A stretch of 64,000 nucleotides of DNA from Armatimonadota bacterium (GTDB taxonomy: Bacteria; Armatimonadota; Fimbriimonadia; Fimbriimonadales; Fimbriimonadaceae): assembly GCA_027451905.1 (NCBI GenBank), contig DAIDHV010000001.1, forward strand, positions 348,667 through 412,666, given 5' to 3'. A program made the translations under genes and the position numbers. Below the pieces are notes generated by a model. The model did no database searches and had not been told where the DNA came from. It saw nothing but the letters and a program-made list of their open reading frames with translations. This document shows positions 55,751 through 64,000 of the stretch, one piece after another; position 1 is the first letter of the stretch; each line of letters begins with the position of its first letter.

Positions 55751-56881
55751 TTGAAGATTCAAAACATCGGACTTTTTTCCTTGGTTGCAGTGGGCCTTAT
55801 TGCCGGCTGCAGCGGCAATATCCCTAATACAACAGCGGCCAACGTCGATGGAGTTAAGATTGACCAAAAGGACTATTTAGACTACTTGCAAAACAAAGCC
55901 ACCATGCTGGTACAGGGCCCCAATGGTCCCGTTAACTTACCGCTTGCTGGCACTCCCGGATTCCAAGCCCTGAAAGACTTGATCGTTAACAAGGTTATTG
56001 AAAAAATTGCAAAGGATCAAGGCGTTTACCCTTCTGACCAAGACGTTGAAAATGAAATCAAGTTCAGGCAGAAGTCGGATCCCAATTTAATTACGGAAGC
56101 TATTTCTCAGGGCATTTCCTTGAACATGCTTCGAGAACAGGTTAGAGTTGACCTGTGCAAGTTTAATATCGTCACCAAGGGGGTCACCGTGACTCCTCAA
56201 CAGGTCACCAATTTCATCACTCAAAACAAGTCAAGATTTGTCACTCCGCCTCAGGCACAGCTGCAAATGATCGTTGTGAAGACCGCGGCTGATGAAAAGC
56301 CAGTTGACGCGGCATTAGGCCAGGGCAAGTCGTTCCAAACGGTTGCGGCTGCTTACTCGGTTGATCCCAACGGAAGAGATAGCCAATATCATTACGGCGT
56401 AACCGACGAGAGCAAGATGCCAAGTGCCTTGGTAGCTTTGATTACCAAGACCGACGTTCAGCACACCACCCAATGGATTCAATCTAATGATGGATTTGTG
56501 AAGTTTTACGTTCAGTCGAAGACTCCCGCAACGCCAATGAAAATCACAGACGTGATCACGGAACAAGTTCGACGCAATATGATGCTTCAGCAAGGTGCCC
56601 AGCATGTGAACTTGAACGTTGTGGTTGCTAAGGAACTTGTGAAGGATATTGATAAGATTCAAGTCACCGGAAAGGCTAACGGCAACCAGTGGCGTGCCTT
56701 TGTTACCAATCTTCAAAAGTCGCCGTTGAACTCGGCGGTGTCTTCTCCTAGCGATCAGGCCAATCCTGCCCCCGGAGGAGCAGTTGCGCCGGCGGGAACC
56801 GCACCAGCCGCGTCGGGAGCGACTTCCGTGCCACCTGCCAGTAAGGCTGCGCAATCCACTCCCCCTGCCAAGGGTCATTAA
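55751..56881 (+). CDS. SurA/PpiC-like lipoprotein foldase
   Basis: A 376-aa exported lipoprotein: the signal ends in LIAGC, a standard lipobox with Cys20. Residues about 28-160 form a SurA N-terminal-type helical domain (DYLDYLQNKATML, VIEKIAKDQGVYPSDQDVE). Residues about 170-275 are a parvulin-like PpiC domain (PPQAQLQMIVVKTAAD, FQTVAAAYSVDPNGRD), without a strongly typical active site. The tail is Ala/Pro/Ser-rich and low in complexity. It probably helps fold or escort outer-membrane or secreted proteins, which would suit the large pilus proteins here. TTG start with AGGAG 8 nt upstream; a strong terminator follows. Confidence 0.87.
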   Translation: MKIQNIGLFSLVAVGLIAGCSGNIPNTTAANVDGVKIDQKDYLDYLQNKATMLVQGPNGPVNLPLAGTPGFQALKDLIVNKVIEKIAKDQGVYPSDQDVENEIKFRQKSDPNLITEAISQGISLNMLREQVRVDLCKFNIVTKGVTVTPQQVTNFITQNKSRFVTPPQAQLQMIVVKTAADEKPVDAALGQGKSFQTVAAAYSVDPNGRDSQYHYGVTDESKMPSALVALITKTDVQHTTQWIQSNDGFVKFYVQSKTPATPMKITDVITEQVRRNMMLQQGAQHVNLNVVVAKELVKDIDKIQVTGKANGNQWRAFVTNLQKSPLNSAVSSPSDQANPAPGGAVAPAGTAPAASGATSVPPASKAAQSTPPAKGH

Positions 56882-56900
56882 ACTGACCGCCTGCCTCTAA

Positions 56901-56940
56901 TAAGTTGAGGGCGCCCACTTTTGTGGGCGCCCTCAACTTA
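56901..56940 (+). terminator. Strong terminator after the PpiC-like gene
   Basis: An 18-bp perfect stem (TAAGTTGAGGGCGCCCAC with its complement) closes on a TTTT loop, followed on the plus strand by TTTATACTTTC. It lies between convergent genes and may serve both directions. Confidence 0.88.
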
Positions 56941-56960
56941 TTTATACTTTCTGGCTGCCG

Positions 56961-58109
56961 CTAGATTCGCTTGGCTACTGAGAAGTTGTACTGGGTTACA
57001 GAATGGAAAACTTGCCCTGGCTTAAGGATCGTGGTTGGGAAGTTCTTTTGATTCGGTGAATCGGGGTAGTGCTGGGTTTCAAGGGTCAACGCACCTCTAT
57101 GAAGATACTTTTTGCCACTGATGCCAACAATCGTTCCGTCAAGGAAGTTTCCAGTGTAAAGTTGGATTCCAGGTTGATCTGTATAGCAAACGACAAGCCG
57201 ATCTGTGCGAGGATCAAAAACCTTAGCCGCCAATCCATAGCGTCCCAAAGGCTTATTAAGCACGTAGTTCTGATCGTAACCGCCAGCCCAAATCAACTGC
57301 TGATTTTTTTCTCCGATCCTTGCTCCAACCCGATGAGGGCGAAGCCAGTCAAAAGGAGTGTGCACAACCGAGACAATTCTTCCGGTAGGGATCAGAGCCT
57401 TGGTTGTGGGGGTGTAGTATTTGGCAGGAATTTGAACCAGTTCGTTGAGAATCGTACCGTTGCCTTCTCCGCCCAGATTAAAATAAGCGTGGTTGGTAAA
57501 GTTGATCGGCGTGGCCTTGGAGGTTGTTGCCGTGTACTCAATCCGCAGAGCGTTTGAGTGCAAGAGCCGGTAAATGACTTGGATCTTCAGGGTCCCAGGG
57601 TAATTTTCTTGTCCGTTAGGGCTTGTGTAGGTAAGGATCAGGGCAGGATTGTCTTTGGTTCCCCCTGGTTTCGCGTGCCATAGCTTTTTATCAAATCCAA
57701 CCTTTCCACCATGAAGACTGCACCAGATCCCACCATTTTTGTTGTTGAGGGCCAAGTGATAGGTCTTCCCATTCAGGTGGAACTCGCCCTTGCCAATTCG
57801 ATTGGCATACCTGCCAATAATGGCACCAAAATACGGAGACTCTTTGAGATACTCGGACGGCGTTTGTAACCCGAGAACAATATCTTGGGTCCCGTATTTG
57901 CCAGGTGCCCAAAGTTGGTTAATAATGCCACCAAAATCAGAAATGACCACCTTCATCCCTCTGCCATTTGTGAGGGTGTAAAGGTGAGCCGTTTTGCCAT
58001 CCGGCAGTGTGCCCCAGACTTTTGAAGTGATCCCCGCGTTTGCATGGCTTGCCATTGCGAGGGCTCCAATCATCAACATCGAAGTTTGCAGGAGTCGAGA
58101 AGTTCTCAT
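56961..58109 (-). CDS. galM: Secreted aldose 1-epimerase (mutarotase)
   Basis: A 382-aa mutarotase that interconverts alpha- and beta-anomers of free sugars. It has a signal peptide (LQTSMLMIGALAMASHANAG), so it acts outside the cytoplasm, unlike E. coli GalM. The fold markers are ISDFGGIINQLWAP, GAIIGRYANRIGKGEF, SLHGGKVGFDKKLW with the first catalytic His, NFTNHAYFNLGG with the second and LETQHYPDSPNQ with the catalytic Glu. Just before LHGG the usual NNGPNH reads NKNGGIWCS, a local deviation. A TAGGAT box lies 8 nt before the ATG. Confidence 0.93.
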   Translation of the reverse strand: MRTSRLLQTSMLMIGALAMASHANAGITSKVWGTLPDGKTAHLYTLTNGRGMKVVISDFGGIINQLWAPGKYGTQDIVLGLQTPSEYLKESPYFGAIIGRYANRIGKGEFHLNGKTYHLALNNKNGGIWCSLHGGKVGFDKKLWHAKPGGTKDNPALILTYTSPNGQENYPGTLKIQVIYRLLHSNALRIEYTATTSKATPINFTNHAYFNLGGEGNGTILNELVQIPAKYYTPTTKALIPTGRIVSVVHTPFDWLRPHRVGARIGEKNQQLIWAGGYDQNYVLNKPLGRYGLAAKVFDPRTDRLVVCYTDQPGIQLYTGNFLDGTIVGISGKKYLHRGALTLETQHYPDSPNQKNFPTTILKPGQVFHSVTQYNFSVAKRI

Positions 58110-58193
58110 ACCCTTTTATCCTAGTCCATGCACCAAATTTTTGCTCACCGGATTGAGCAATCCCTCAACTAGAAATGGGATAGAAAGGCGAAC

Positions 58194-58199
58194 TATACT
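58194..58199 (+). promoter_or_regulatory. -10 box of a probable leaderless gene
   Basis: TATACT ends 7 nt before the GTG at 58207, and no Shine-Dalgarno is present. No good -35 box is seen. Confidence 0.5.
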
Positions 58200-58206
58200 A
58201 TTTTTA

Positions 58207-58536
58207 GTGCCAATTTACGAATTTCGATGCTCTGAGTGCAAGAAAAGGTTTTCTGACCTGTTGCCGGTTGGTACGCCTCAGACCCAAGTCGAGTGCCCTC
58301 ATTGCCACTCTAAAGAGGTTTCTAAACTTGTCAGTAAATTCTCTAGAAGCCGATCTGAAGACGATCGGATGGATACAATTGCCGACCGCCTTGATGCCTT
58401 TGGAGAGCCAGATTCAGGGCAAAAAATGAGGGAACTAGTCAGAGACATGGGTAAAGCAATGGATGAAGACTGCGCCGATGACATGGAAGAAATGTTTGAA
58501 TCGGATATGGATGGCAATCTGCCAGAAGATGAATAG
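58207..58536 (+). CDS. FmdB-type zinc-ribbon protein
   Basis: A 109-aa protein beginning at a GTG as MPIYEFRCSECKKRF, the FmdB family start, with a zinc ribbon of CSEC and CPHC (about residues 9-12 and 34-37). The second half is acidic and helical (MDEDCADDMEEMFESD). The family is often called a regulatory protein after the formamidase gene fmdB, but its true role is unknown. The open frame extends upstream into the galM promoter without protein-like sequence, so the GTG next to the -10 box is preferred. Followed by tdk after 42 nt. Confidence 0.85.
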   Translation: MPIYEFRCSECKKRFSDLLPVGTPQTQVECPHCHSKEVSKLVSKFSRSRSEDDRMDTIADRLDAFGEPDSGQKMRELVRDMGKAMDEDCADDMEEMFESDMDGNLPEDE

Positions 58537-58578
58537 CCTTGCGTCCTTTTTTGTTTCTGGTAGAAAGCCAGAATCGTC

Positions 58579-59202
58579 ATGAAGAAGAAGCCAGAGACAA
58601 TTGCTGAACTGACGGTTGTCTGCGGTTCCATGTTTGCCGGAAAAACAGAAGAACTGATTCGGCAGGCAAGGAGGGCGCTGTACGCCAAAAAGATTGTCCA
58701 GGTTTTTAAGCCCCAAATTGATTCTCGGTTTGATGCATCTATGGTTGTCACTCACATGGGGGTTGCCCACGAGGCGATCCCAGTTGGCAGCACCAAAGAG
58801 CTGGCCTCGTTGCTGAATCCAGATGTTGAGGTTGTCCTGATCGAGGAGGTTCAGTTTTTTAGTTCAGACATCGTAGTGCTCGTCCAAGGTTTAGTGGACC
58901 AAGGGGTCAACGTTGTCTGCGCTGGCCTTGATCAAGATTTTCGACGCAAGCCATTTGGCCCCATGCCCGCATTGCTTGCTCTGGCTGATGTGGTCATCAA
59001 GCTCCGAGCTATTTGCATGAATTGCGGTGCTTTGGCCAGCCACACGTACCGGGTTATTGATGGCCGCCCCGCCCATTGGAATGATCCGACCATCCTTATC
59101 GGCGCCAACGAGTCCTATGAGGCTCGGTGTCATAAATGCTTTAAGTTGCTTGGGATACCCAAAAGTGAGCAACCAACCCTATCTCTAAACACAAAGAAAT
59201 AG
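58579..59202 (+). CDS. tdk: Thymidine kinase
   Basis: A 207-aa type II thymidine kinase for thymidine salvage. GSMFAGKTEEL (residues 16-26) is the P-loop, VEVVLIEEVQFF the Walker B with catalytic Glu, and GLDQDFRRKPFGPM the lasso and substrate region. CMNC and CHKC bind the structural zinc. Size is normal for the family. It is probably cotranscribed with the FmdB-type gene and ends at a terminator. Confidence 0.96.
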   Translation: MKKKPETIAELTVVCGSMFAGKTEELIRQARRALYAKKIVQVFKPQIDSRFDASMVVTHMGVAHEAIPVGSTKELASLLNPDVEVVLIEEVQFFSSDIVVLVQGLVDQGVNVVCAGLDQDFRRKPFGPMPALLALADVVIKLRAICMNCGALASHTYRVIDGRPAHWNDPTILIGANESYEARCHKCFKLLGIPKSEQPTLSLNTKK

Positions 59203-59226
59203 AACCAGCCAAAGAGTTGGCTGGTT
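59203..59226 (+). terminator. Terminator after tdk
   Basis: AACCAGCCAA-AGAG-TTGGCTGGTT is a perfect 10-bp stem that includes part of the tdk stop region, followed by TTATTTCT. It lies between convergent genes. Confidence 0.82.
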
Positions 59227-59250
59227 TTATTTCTGACAAGACGGCAGACT

Positions 59251-59979
59251 TTAGTTTCCGCCGGAAGACTTGGTACTAGAAAGTACTTTTTCGATTGTGA
59301 AAGTGCCACTCACCGGCATTGGCGAGCCGGCGGTGGGCACATTGGTCCAAACTTGGCTGAATTTCACCATCTGGCCGTTCGCCATGTCAATGTAAGCCGT
59401 TCCCTTCACCGACGCCGCCTGGGAATCGACTGTCGATTCGTCATCAACTTGAACCTCAAAGCACTTGACGCCATCAACCGTCTTAATCGACAAAATTTTG
59501 TAGGTGTTGGTGGTTTTGGCAATCTGCAAGGTTGAATTTGCAGGATAGGTGTAGGTCCAAGTATCGCCAACTCCCACTGCGTCTTTGCTAAAGACAATTT
59601 GGGTCAGATAAGCCGATTGGTACTCGGTTGGCTGGACGCCGTCACCTTTGATTTTCAGGATCGCTCCTTGAGCATTGGATTCTTCAAATCGATCGGGACC
59701 CTGAGGGATTTGCATGTCTTGGCCGTTGATATTGATGCTCATTTGGCTAGAGTTCTGCTGAGAAGTAATGACTCCGTCTTTGTCGCTTATCACCTTGACA
59801 TTGATGAGCCCCGTTAAATTGGCGTCGCTCCCTTGGATGCTGACGGTTCCACTGAGCCGAAGTGCATAGCTCGCTCCTACCGGATAGTGGCTCTCTAAAA
59901 CAACTTTATCGTCCGCAAAAACGGCAGAGGAAGCCAGAGCCAGCGCGGCAAGGGTCACATACTTTGTTAGATTCTTCAT
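59251..59979 (-). CDS. Secreted protein of unknown function
   Basis: A 242-aa protein with signal peptide (YVTLAALALASSAVFA, mature start DDKVV). The rest is beta-rich: YALRLSGTVSIQGSDANLTG, VFSKDAVGVGDTWTYTYP and ANGQMVKFSQVW, a pattern seen in periplasmic DUF6263-like proteins that sense or bind ligands. No catalytic motif is visible. AAGGAAAA precedes the ATG. It has its own transcript, convergent with tdk. Confidence 0.72.
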   Translation of the reverse strand: MKNLTKYVTLAALALASSAVFADDKVVLESHYPVGASYALRLSGTVSIQGSDANLTGLINVKVISDKDGVITSQQNSSQMSININGQDMQIPQGPDRFEESNAQGAILKIKGDGVQPTEYQSAYLTQIVFSKDAVGVGDTWTYTYPANSTLQIAKTTNTYKILSIKTVDGVKCFEVQVDDESTVDSQAASVKGTAYIDMANGQMVKFSQVWTNVPTAGSPMPVSGTFTIEKVLSSTKSSGGN

Positions 59980-60124
59980 GATATTTTCCTTGTGAGTCTA
60001 TAAAATATACGCTCAAATCATTAACTTTCACCACATGATTTGAGGGCGAAACAGAACTCCTCAACCTTTTCTAAGTGGAAAAAGGTTGAAGGAAAGGGCC
60101 TCTTGGGCGTACACTAGATTGGCA

Positions 60125-60349
60125 TTGGAAAACTTGGGAAAATCTCTCGTCACAATGGGAGTGATTATTGCCTTGGTTGGAATTGGGATATGGGCCGCCG
60201 CAAGGCTAAACCTTCCGGTTGGCAAGTTGCCGGGCGATATTTCTTTACAAAAAGGAAGAACAACCTTTTATTTTCCGATTGCAACCAGTTTAGTTTTAAG
60301 TGTGATCCTTACCGCCGTCTTGTGGTTCATCCAATCTCTGCGTAAATGA
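60125..60349 (+). CDS. DUF2905 membrane protein
   Basis: A 74-aa member of DUF2905: LGKSLVTMGVIIALVGIGIW, then LNLPVGKLPGDISLQKG and TTFYFPIATSLVLSV, the family's two helices around the conserved LPGD loop. The TTG at 60125 gives the family start (M-ENLGKSL) and follows a TACACT box by 9 nt; TTG at 60119 and 60086 are alternatives. Function unknown. Its stop overlaps the HAD gene start (ATGA). DUF2905 genes are often near ruvB or queA, and queA lies two genes downstream. Confidence 0.8.
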   Translation: MENLGKSLVTMGVIIALVGIGIWAAARLNLPVGKLPGDISLQKGRTTFYFPIATSLVLSVILTAVLWFIQSLRK

Positions 60350-61065
60350 AGCCGAAAATAGTCTTTTTTGATTGTGCCCAGACCCTTGTCAAGGTTGATT
60401 GGAACCTCGGCAGCTTTATGGTTGAAGTTGCGGAAAGCCTCAACCTCCAAGTGCCGGCTGAGGCCGGCAATAGGTACCTTGACCTCTACCGATCTCGACT
60501 AGGGGAATACCAGCGGCTCAATCTCACCAAAAACCGAGACTTGGTTCGAGAGTTTTGGATTCAAATCAATGCAGATTGGCTGTCCCAAGAAGGGCTCGAT
60601 CCCTTAAGGGCCAAGGCTCTTGTTGACGCCAGCGACCAAAGACTCTTTAGTGAAGAATCCAAGGTGTTTCAGCCATTTGCCGACGTTGTCCCCTGCCTCA
60701 ATCGGCTCATCAATAATGGAATTACGCTTGGAATCATTTCTAATTGGGATATAAGTCTGCACCGTGTCTTAGAGACCTTTGATCTTGCCAAGTACTTTAA
60801 AGTGGCACTCGCCTCCCTAGAAGAAGGGGTGGAAAAACCGGCAAAGAGGCTGTTTGAAATCGCCTTGGAACGCACTGGATTTCGGGCAGAAGACGCCCTT
60901 CACATTGGAGACGATGCGTGGGATGACCTGCAAGGGGCAAGAAACGCGGGCATGAGGGCAGTGCTCATTGACCGCACTCGGCACAGTTCCATACCTCCCT
61001 TTCTCTCTACCCTCGATGAGCTAGAATCCGCATTTGACTGGCCAGCTGTCTATAACCCAGCCTAA
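60346..61065 (+). CDS. HAD superfamily hydrolase with DxA motif I
   Basis: A 239-aa HAD protein. Motif I is FFDCAQTL: Asp9 is the nucleophile, but the general acid Asp expected two residues later is Ala11. Motif II is ISNWD, motif III the Lys near GVEKPAKRLF, and motif IV IGDDAWDD. The cap is the helical C1 type (about 16-110). HAD proteins with Val or Ala at that place exist (REG-2-like, phosphonatase-type), so it may be active with altered chemistry. It overlaps the DUF2905 gene by 4 nt and ends 5 nt before queA. Confidence 0.88.
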   Translation: MKPKIVFFDCAQTLVKVDWNLGSFMVEVAESLNLQVPAEAGNRYLDLYRSRLGEYQRLNLTKNRDLVREFWIQINADWLSQEGLDPLRAKALVDASDQRLFSEESKVFQPFADVVPCLNRLINNGITLGIISNWDISLHRVLETFDLAKYFKVALASLEEGVEKPAKRLFEIALERTGFRAEDALHIGDDAWDDLQGARNAGMRAVLIDRTRHSSIPPFLSTLDELESAFDWPAVYNPA

Positions 61066-61070
61066 ACTGC

Positions 61071-62231
61071 ATGCTTCGTCATAAGTTGAGTTCTTCTCCA
61101 CAATCTTTGGACCCTGATGACTCGCTGAACGCAGAAGTCGAGCCTAGTCAGGTTCCCATTACCTACGATCTTCCCGAAGAGCTGATTGCTCAGCATCCCC
61201 TTGAAGACCGAAGTTCGTCCCGATTGCTGGTTCTCCACAAAGAATCGGGAACAATCGAACACAAAAAGTTTATTGACCTTCCCGGCTATCTTGCGGCTGA
61301 GGATCTGTTGGTGATGAACAACACTGTGGTGACGGCAAGGAAGCTTAACGGCAGAAGAAAGCGAGCCGATGGCAGTTTTTCTGACCCCCAAGAGTTCCTT
61401 GTCTTGGGAGTCACAGAGGCAAAGCTGAAAGAACCGAATCCTTGCTTCGAGGTGATGTGCCGCTCTTCAAAGAGGCTGAAAGGAGGCACTGAAATCCAAT
61501 TTGAAAACTTAACTCAAACAAGTACGGCGCGCCTTTTTGGCATCGTGTTGGATTCCATTGAATCGGGACCGAAAGTCGTTCAATTCCAGTGCGAAAATTC
61601 GTCGCTCAGGCAAGCTTTTGGGGAATTATCAACCGCGGCTCTGCCTCCTTATATTCATACTCATTTGGCGCAGACCGAAAGGTACCAAACGGTCTATGCC
61701 CAAACGATCCTTGGCAACGGCAGCGCGGCGGCTCCTACCGCCGGCCTCCACTTTACGCCCCAGCTACTTTCCACCATTCAAAACAGGGGAACAGAACTTG
61801 CCGCCGTTAGTTTATCGGTGGGACTGGATACCTTTCGGCCCATTCAGACAAGGCTTTTTTCAGAACACGTCATGACCGGTGAACTCTGCGCGATTTCAAA
61901 AGAAGCTTGTGACGCCATTCAAAGAACGTCGGGCAGAGTCATCGCGGTTGGCACAACTTCGGCAAGGACTCTAGAAACCTTTGCGAGGATGCCAGGCGCA
62001 AAAGGAAGACATCTCCTTGCCGGCCAAACCGAGTCGAAGCTGTTTTTATATCCTGGCCACGGGTTTAAGCTTGTTGACGGTCTGCTCACGAATTTTCACA
62101 TGCCAAACACAACCATGCTTTTGATGGTTGCCGCTTTGGCAGGAAGAGAAAACGTAATGCGAGCCTATGCAGAGGCTATCCAAAATCGGTACCGATTCTT
62201 AAGCTTTGGTGATGCCATGTTGATCATTTAA
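61071..62231 (+). CDS. queA: SAM:tRNA ribosyltransferase-isomerase
   Basis: A 386-aa QueA that transfers the ribose of SAM to 7-aminomethyl-7-deazaguanine in tRNA, giving epoxyqueuosine. Family motifs: TYDLPEELIAQHPLEDR, DLLVMNNTVVTARKLNGRR, ALPPYIHTHL, YAQTILGNGSAAAPTAGLHF and GLDTFRPIQ, ending TNFHMPNTTMLLMVAAL. Residues 1-20 (RHKLSSSPQSLDPDD) are an extension ahead of the usual start. It probably belongs to the DUF2905-HAD-queA operon. No other queuosine genes are in the window. Confidence 0.95.
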   Translation: MLRHKLSSSPQSLDPDDSLNAEVEPSQVPITYDLPEELIAQHPLEDRSSSRLLVLHKESGTIEHKKFIDLPGYLAAEDLLVMNNTVVTARKLNGRRKRADGSFSDPQEFLVLGVTEAKLKEPNPCFEVMCRSSKRLKGGTEIQFENLTQTSTARLFGIVLDSIESGPKVVQFQCENSSLRQAFGELSTAALPPYIHTHLAQTERYQTVYAQTILGNGSAAAPTAGLHFTPQLLSTIQNRGTELAAVSLSVGLDTFRPIQTRLFSEHVMTGELCAISKEACDAIQRTSGRVIAVGTTSARTLETFARMPGAKGRHLLAGQTESKLFLYPGHGFKLVDGLLTNFHMPNTTMLLMVAALAGRENVMRAYAEAIQNRYRFLSFGDAMLII

Positions 62232-62298
62232 GTCAATTTCTTTGAGTTCATTTGTAGCAATCTAACGTCTAAATTAAGTACAATTCCAAAAAGCCCCA

Positions 62299-62847
62299 AT
62301 GCCAAGCAATACCAAAGATTTTGACCCAGTTGCGTACATCGAGAACGCATTTTTAGATCGACAGCAAAAAACAAATGGGGCACCTACAAACGGAAGCACC
62401 GCCAAAGCGAAGAAAAAAGCAGCCAGCGAAGATTTAGACGCCCCCCGCCGCAAGTTTCGAAAAACGGAAATGAGCGCACCTCGACCTCGGCGAGCGTCGG
62501 TTGGTCAGGATAAAGATTCCGTTATTGATCCTCGCCTTCAGGAAGTTTGGGATTCGCTCCCCAAGAACTTAGAATTTCTTTTCTTTTTTTACGACGATGC
62601 GGTCACCGCAAACTACTACCGTGGTGATTTTAAGGAATCTCGTGAAGAGCTGCTTCAGAGGGTCCTCAATCCGGAATTAAACTTGGAAGAAACCAGCCGC
62701 CTCTTAGGGGTTTGCCCTGCAACCGTAAGAAGGTACACCAACCGAGGGTGGATTTCACACCACCGCACAAAGGGTGGCCAAAGAAGATTTCGCTTAAGTG
62801 ATGTTGCCAAGTTTGTTGAAGAGCACGGCCGCTTCCCAGAGGAGTAA
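62299..62847 (+). CDS. MerR/excisionase-like DNA-binding regulator
   Basis: A 182-aa protein. Residues about 125-180 form a winged helix of the MerR/excisionase type: LNLEETSRLLGVCPATVRRY, then RGWISHHRTKGGQRRFRLSD, where GGQRRFR is the wing. The first 75 residues are basic and disordered (PRRKFRKTEMS). A helical part (LPKNLEFLFFFYDDAVTANY) lies between. Target genes are unknown; it ends 20 nt before a glycosyltransferase gene it may be cotranscribed with. Confidence 0.82.
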   Translation: MPSNTKDFDPVAYIENAFLDRQQKTNGAPTNGSTAKAKKKAASEDLDAPRRKFRKTEMSAPRPRRASVGQDKDSVIDPRLQEVWDSLPKNLEFLFFFYDDAVTANYYRGDFKESREELLQRVLNPELNLEETSRLLGVCPATVRRYTNRGWISHHRTKGGQRRFRLSDVAKFVEEHGRFPEE

Positions 62848-62867
62848 AACACCCACGAGCCGAGCAG

Positions 62868-64000
62868 ATGAAAATCGCCATTTTTAGCGATAGCGTTTTG
62901 CCAGTTATCAATGGGGTTAGCATTAGCGTTGATGCCCTAGTCCAGGCTTTGAGAGAATACGGACACTCTGTTCATATCTTTGGCCCTAGCGTTGGAAGAA
63001 AGTTAGATCACGACCCCAACGTTGTTCGATTCGCAAGCCTTCCCTTGCCGAACGCCAAGGATGTTTGGATTGCCTACCCTCCGTACTTAAAAACCTTGCG
63101 CAAGTTTCGGCGGCACCAGTTTGATTTGATTCACACCCATACCTGTGGGCCGATCGGATTTATTGGCCTGCGGTGGGCCCAATCGCACGAGATCCCAATT
63201 GTCTCGACTTATCACACGTTATACGATCGGTATGCCCATTACTTTGGGATGCTCCCGCGCCGGTATGTGCGCTTTAAAATTGCCAAACATACAAACTTCT
63301 ATTACAATTCCGTTCAGGCCGTGATAACCCCAAGCGAGGCCTCCGAAAAGTGGCTAAGAAGGCACAGCATAGACCGCCCTATCACCGTCATTCCAACTGG
63401 AATAAAGGCGCCTATTCACTACTCAAGAGAAGATGTTCGAGAGCAGCTGGGTATTTCCCCTCAGTTCAAAGTTTGCCTTTTTGTTGGAAGGATCGCCCAA
63501 GAAAAAAACATGGGCACTTTGTTAAAGGCATTTTCTTTGGCCTCTCAGTCAGATCAAGAATTACGGCTGTTGGTGGTTGGAGATGGCCCTTACCGAGAAC
63601 GTTGCATTGACATGGTTCTTGAGCTAAACTTGGGAGACCGAGTGACATTTACCGGGTTCATCGACCCCGCTCTTGTTGGAAAGTACTACACGGCTGCCGA
63701 CTATTTTGTTTTTGCATCACAGACCGAAACCCAAGGACTTGTTGTTAATGAAGCCCTAGCCCATGGCTTACCCACCATTTTAGTGGAAGGAGGCGGTGCA
63801 AGCGCAATGATTCAGCATAATGAAAATGGTCTGATTTCCAACAATACACCTGAGTCCTTAAGTAAAAATCTCCTTCGAGCGGTGACGAGCGAGTCTCTAA
63901 GCGCGAAACTATCAGAAGGAGCACGCGCCACTGCCCGCAAAAATGGGCAAGCGGCCATGGCTCAAAACGTTTTGAATGTCTATCAGTCCGTTCTTGAACT
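62868..64000 (+). CDS. Glycosyltransferase family 4 (3' end outside window)
   Basis: An open frame from the ATG at 62868 to the right edge, at least 377 residues. It starts KIAIFSDSVLPVINGVSISV with a GT4 N-terminal domain, LIHTHTCGPIGF and VSTYHTLYDRY, and continues with the donor half: VGRIAQEKNMGTLLKAF and the E-x7-E motif ETQGLVVNEALAHGLPTILV. The pattern is closest to glycolipid-making GT4 enzymes such as diacylglycerol glucosyltransferases or PimB. Only the last few residues seem to be missing. Substrate cannot be fixed from sequence. Confidence 0.9.
   Translation, partial: MKIAIFSDSVLPVINGVSISVDALVQALREYGHSVHIFGPSVGRKLDHDPNVVRFASLPLPNAKDVWIAYPPYLKTLRKFRRHQFDLIHTHTCGPIGFIGLRWAQSHEIPIVSTYHTLYDRYAHYFGMLPRRYVRFKIAKHTNFYYNSVQAVITPSEASEKWLRRHSIDRPITVIPTGIKAPIHYSREDVREQLGISPQFKVCLFVGRIAQEKNMGTLLKAFSLASQSDQELRLLVVGDGPYRERCIDMVLELNLGDRVTFTGFIDPALVGKYYTAADYFVFASQTETQGLVVNEALAHGLPTILVEGGGASAMIQHNENGLISNNTPESLSKNLLRAVTSESLSAKLSEGARATARKNGQAAMAQNVLNVYQSVLE

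Overview
The window looks like chromosomal DNA of a free-living, didermic, non-proteobacterial bacterium of moderate GC content. Weak or absent Shine-Dalgarno sites, many TTG/GTG starts, prepilins carrying an H-X9-DG signature, secreted PQQ/golvesin-type proteins and cytoplasmic plant-cell-wall glycosidases fit Armatimonadota (Fimbriimonadia-like) best. That placement is an inference from protein style; no rRNA marker is present. I saw no rRNA, tRNA, CRISPR array, insertion sequence or prophage.

Positions 1-20,619 (minus strand) form one type IV pilus / type II secretion-like block. In transcription order it holds a PilB-like ATPase, PilT-like ATPase, PilC platform protein, a probable terminator, prepilin peptidase, a medium prepilin, three very large prepilin-like proteins (630, 723 and 1049 aa), a 1547-aa secreted PilY1-like protein, and a second secreted propeller protein that runs off the left edge. 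The order pilin, PilV-like, PilW-like, PilX-like, PilY1-like copies the minor-pilin operons of other bacteria, but the pilin bodies are several times larger than usual. This is the best candidate for a little-described system in the window.

Positions 20,700-32,200 hold argS and hemW (overlapping), then a mixed glycan region: an acyltransferase-3 protein, a GH20 hexosaminidase, an O-antigen-ligase-like protein and a GH127-GH51 double arabinofuranosidase. Positions 32,200-35,100 look accessory: a 436-bp gene-free stretch, a second acyltransferase, and a small operon of a Cys-rich exported protein, an H-X9-DG prepilin and a 44-aa membrane peptide.

Positions 35,364-50,062 carry uvrC, an MFS transporter, a stand-alone atpD-atpC pair with a shortened epsilon subunit, pspA, a GT4 glycosyltransferase with a NodB-type deacetylase, tsaE, a Gfo/Idh/MocA oxidoreductase, an unusual DsbA/RibD-C fusion, an FtsX/LolD-type ABC pair, and speD-speE for polyamine synthesis.

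Positions 50,098-64,000 carry an RNase E/G gene followed by a highly foldable 126-nt segment and a terminator, then a membrane protein, a DnaA-domain-I-like protein, a metallo-hydrolase, a FliA/WhiG-type sigma factor with small flanking genes, a SurA-like lipoprotein, a secreted aldose epimerase, an FmdB-type zinc ribbon, tdk, a secreted protein, a DUF2905 protein, a HAD hydrolase, queA, a MerR-like regulator and the start of another GT4 glycosyltransferase. Several genes begin 6-9 nt after a good -10 box, suggesting leaderless mRNAs.
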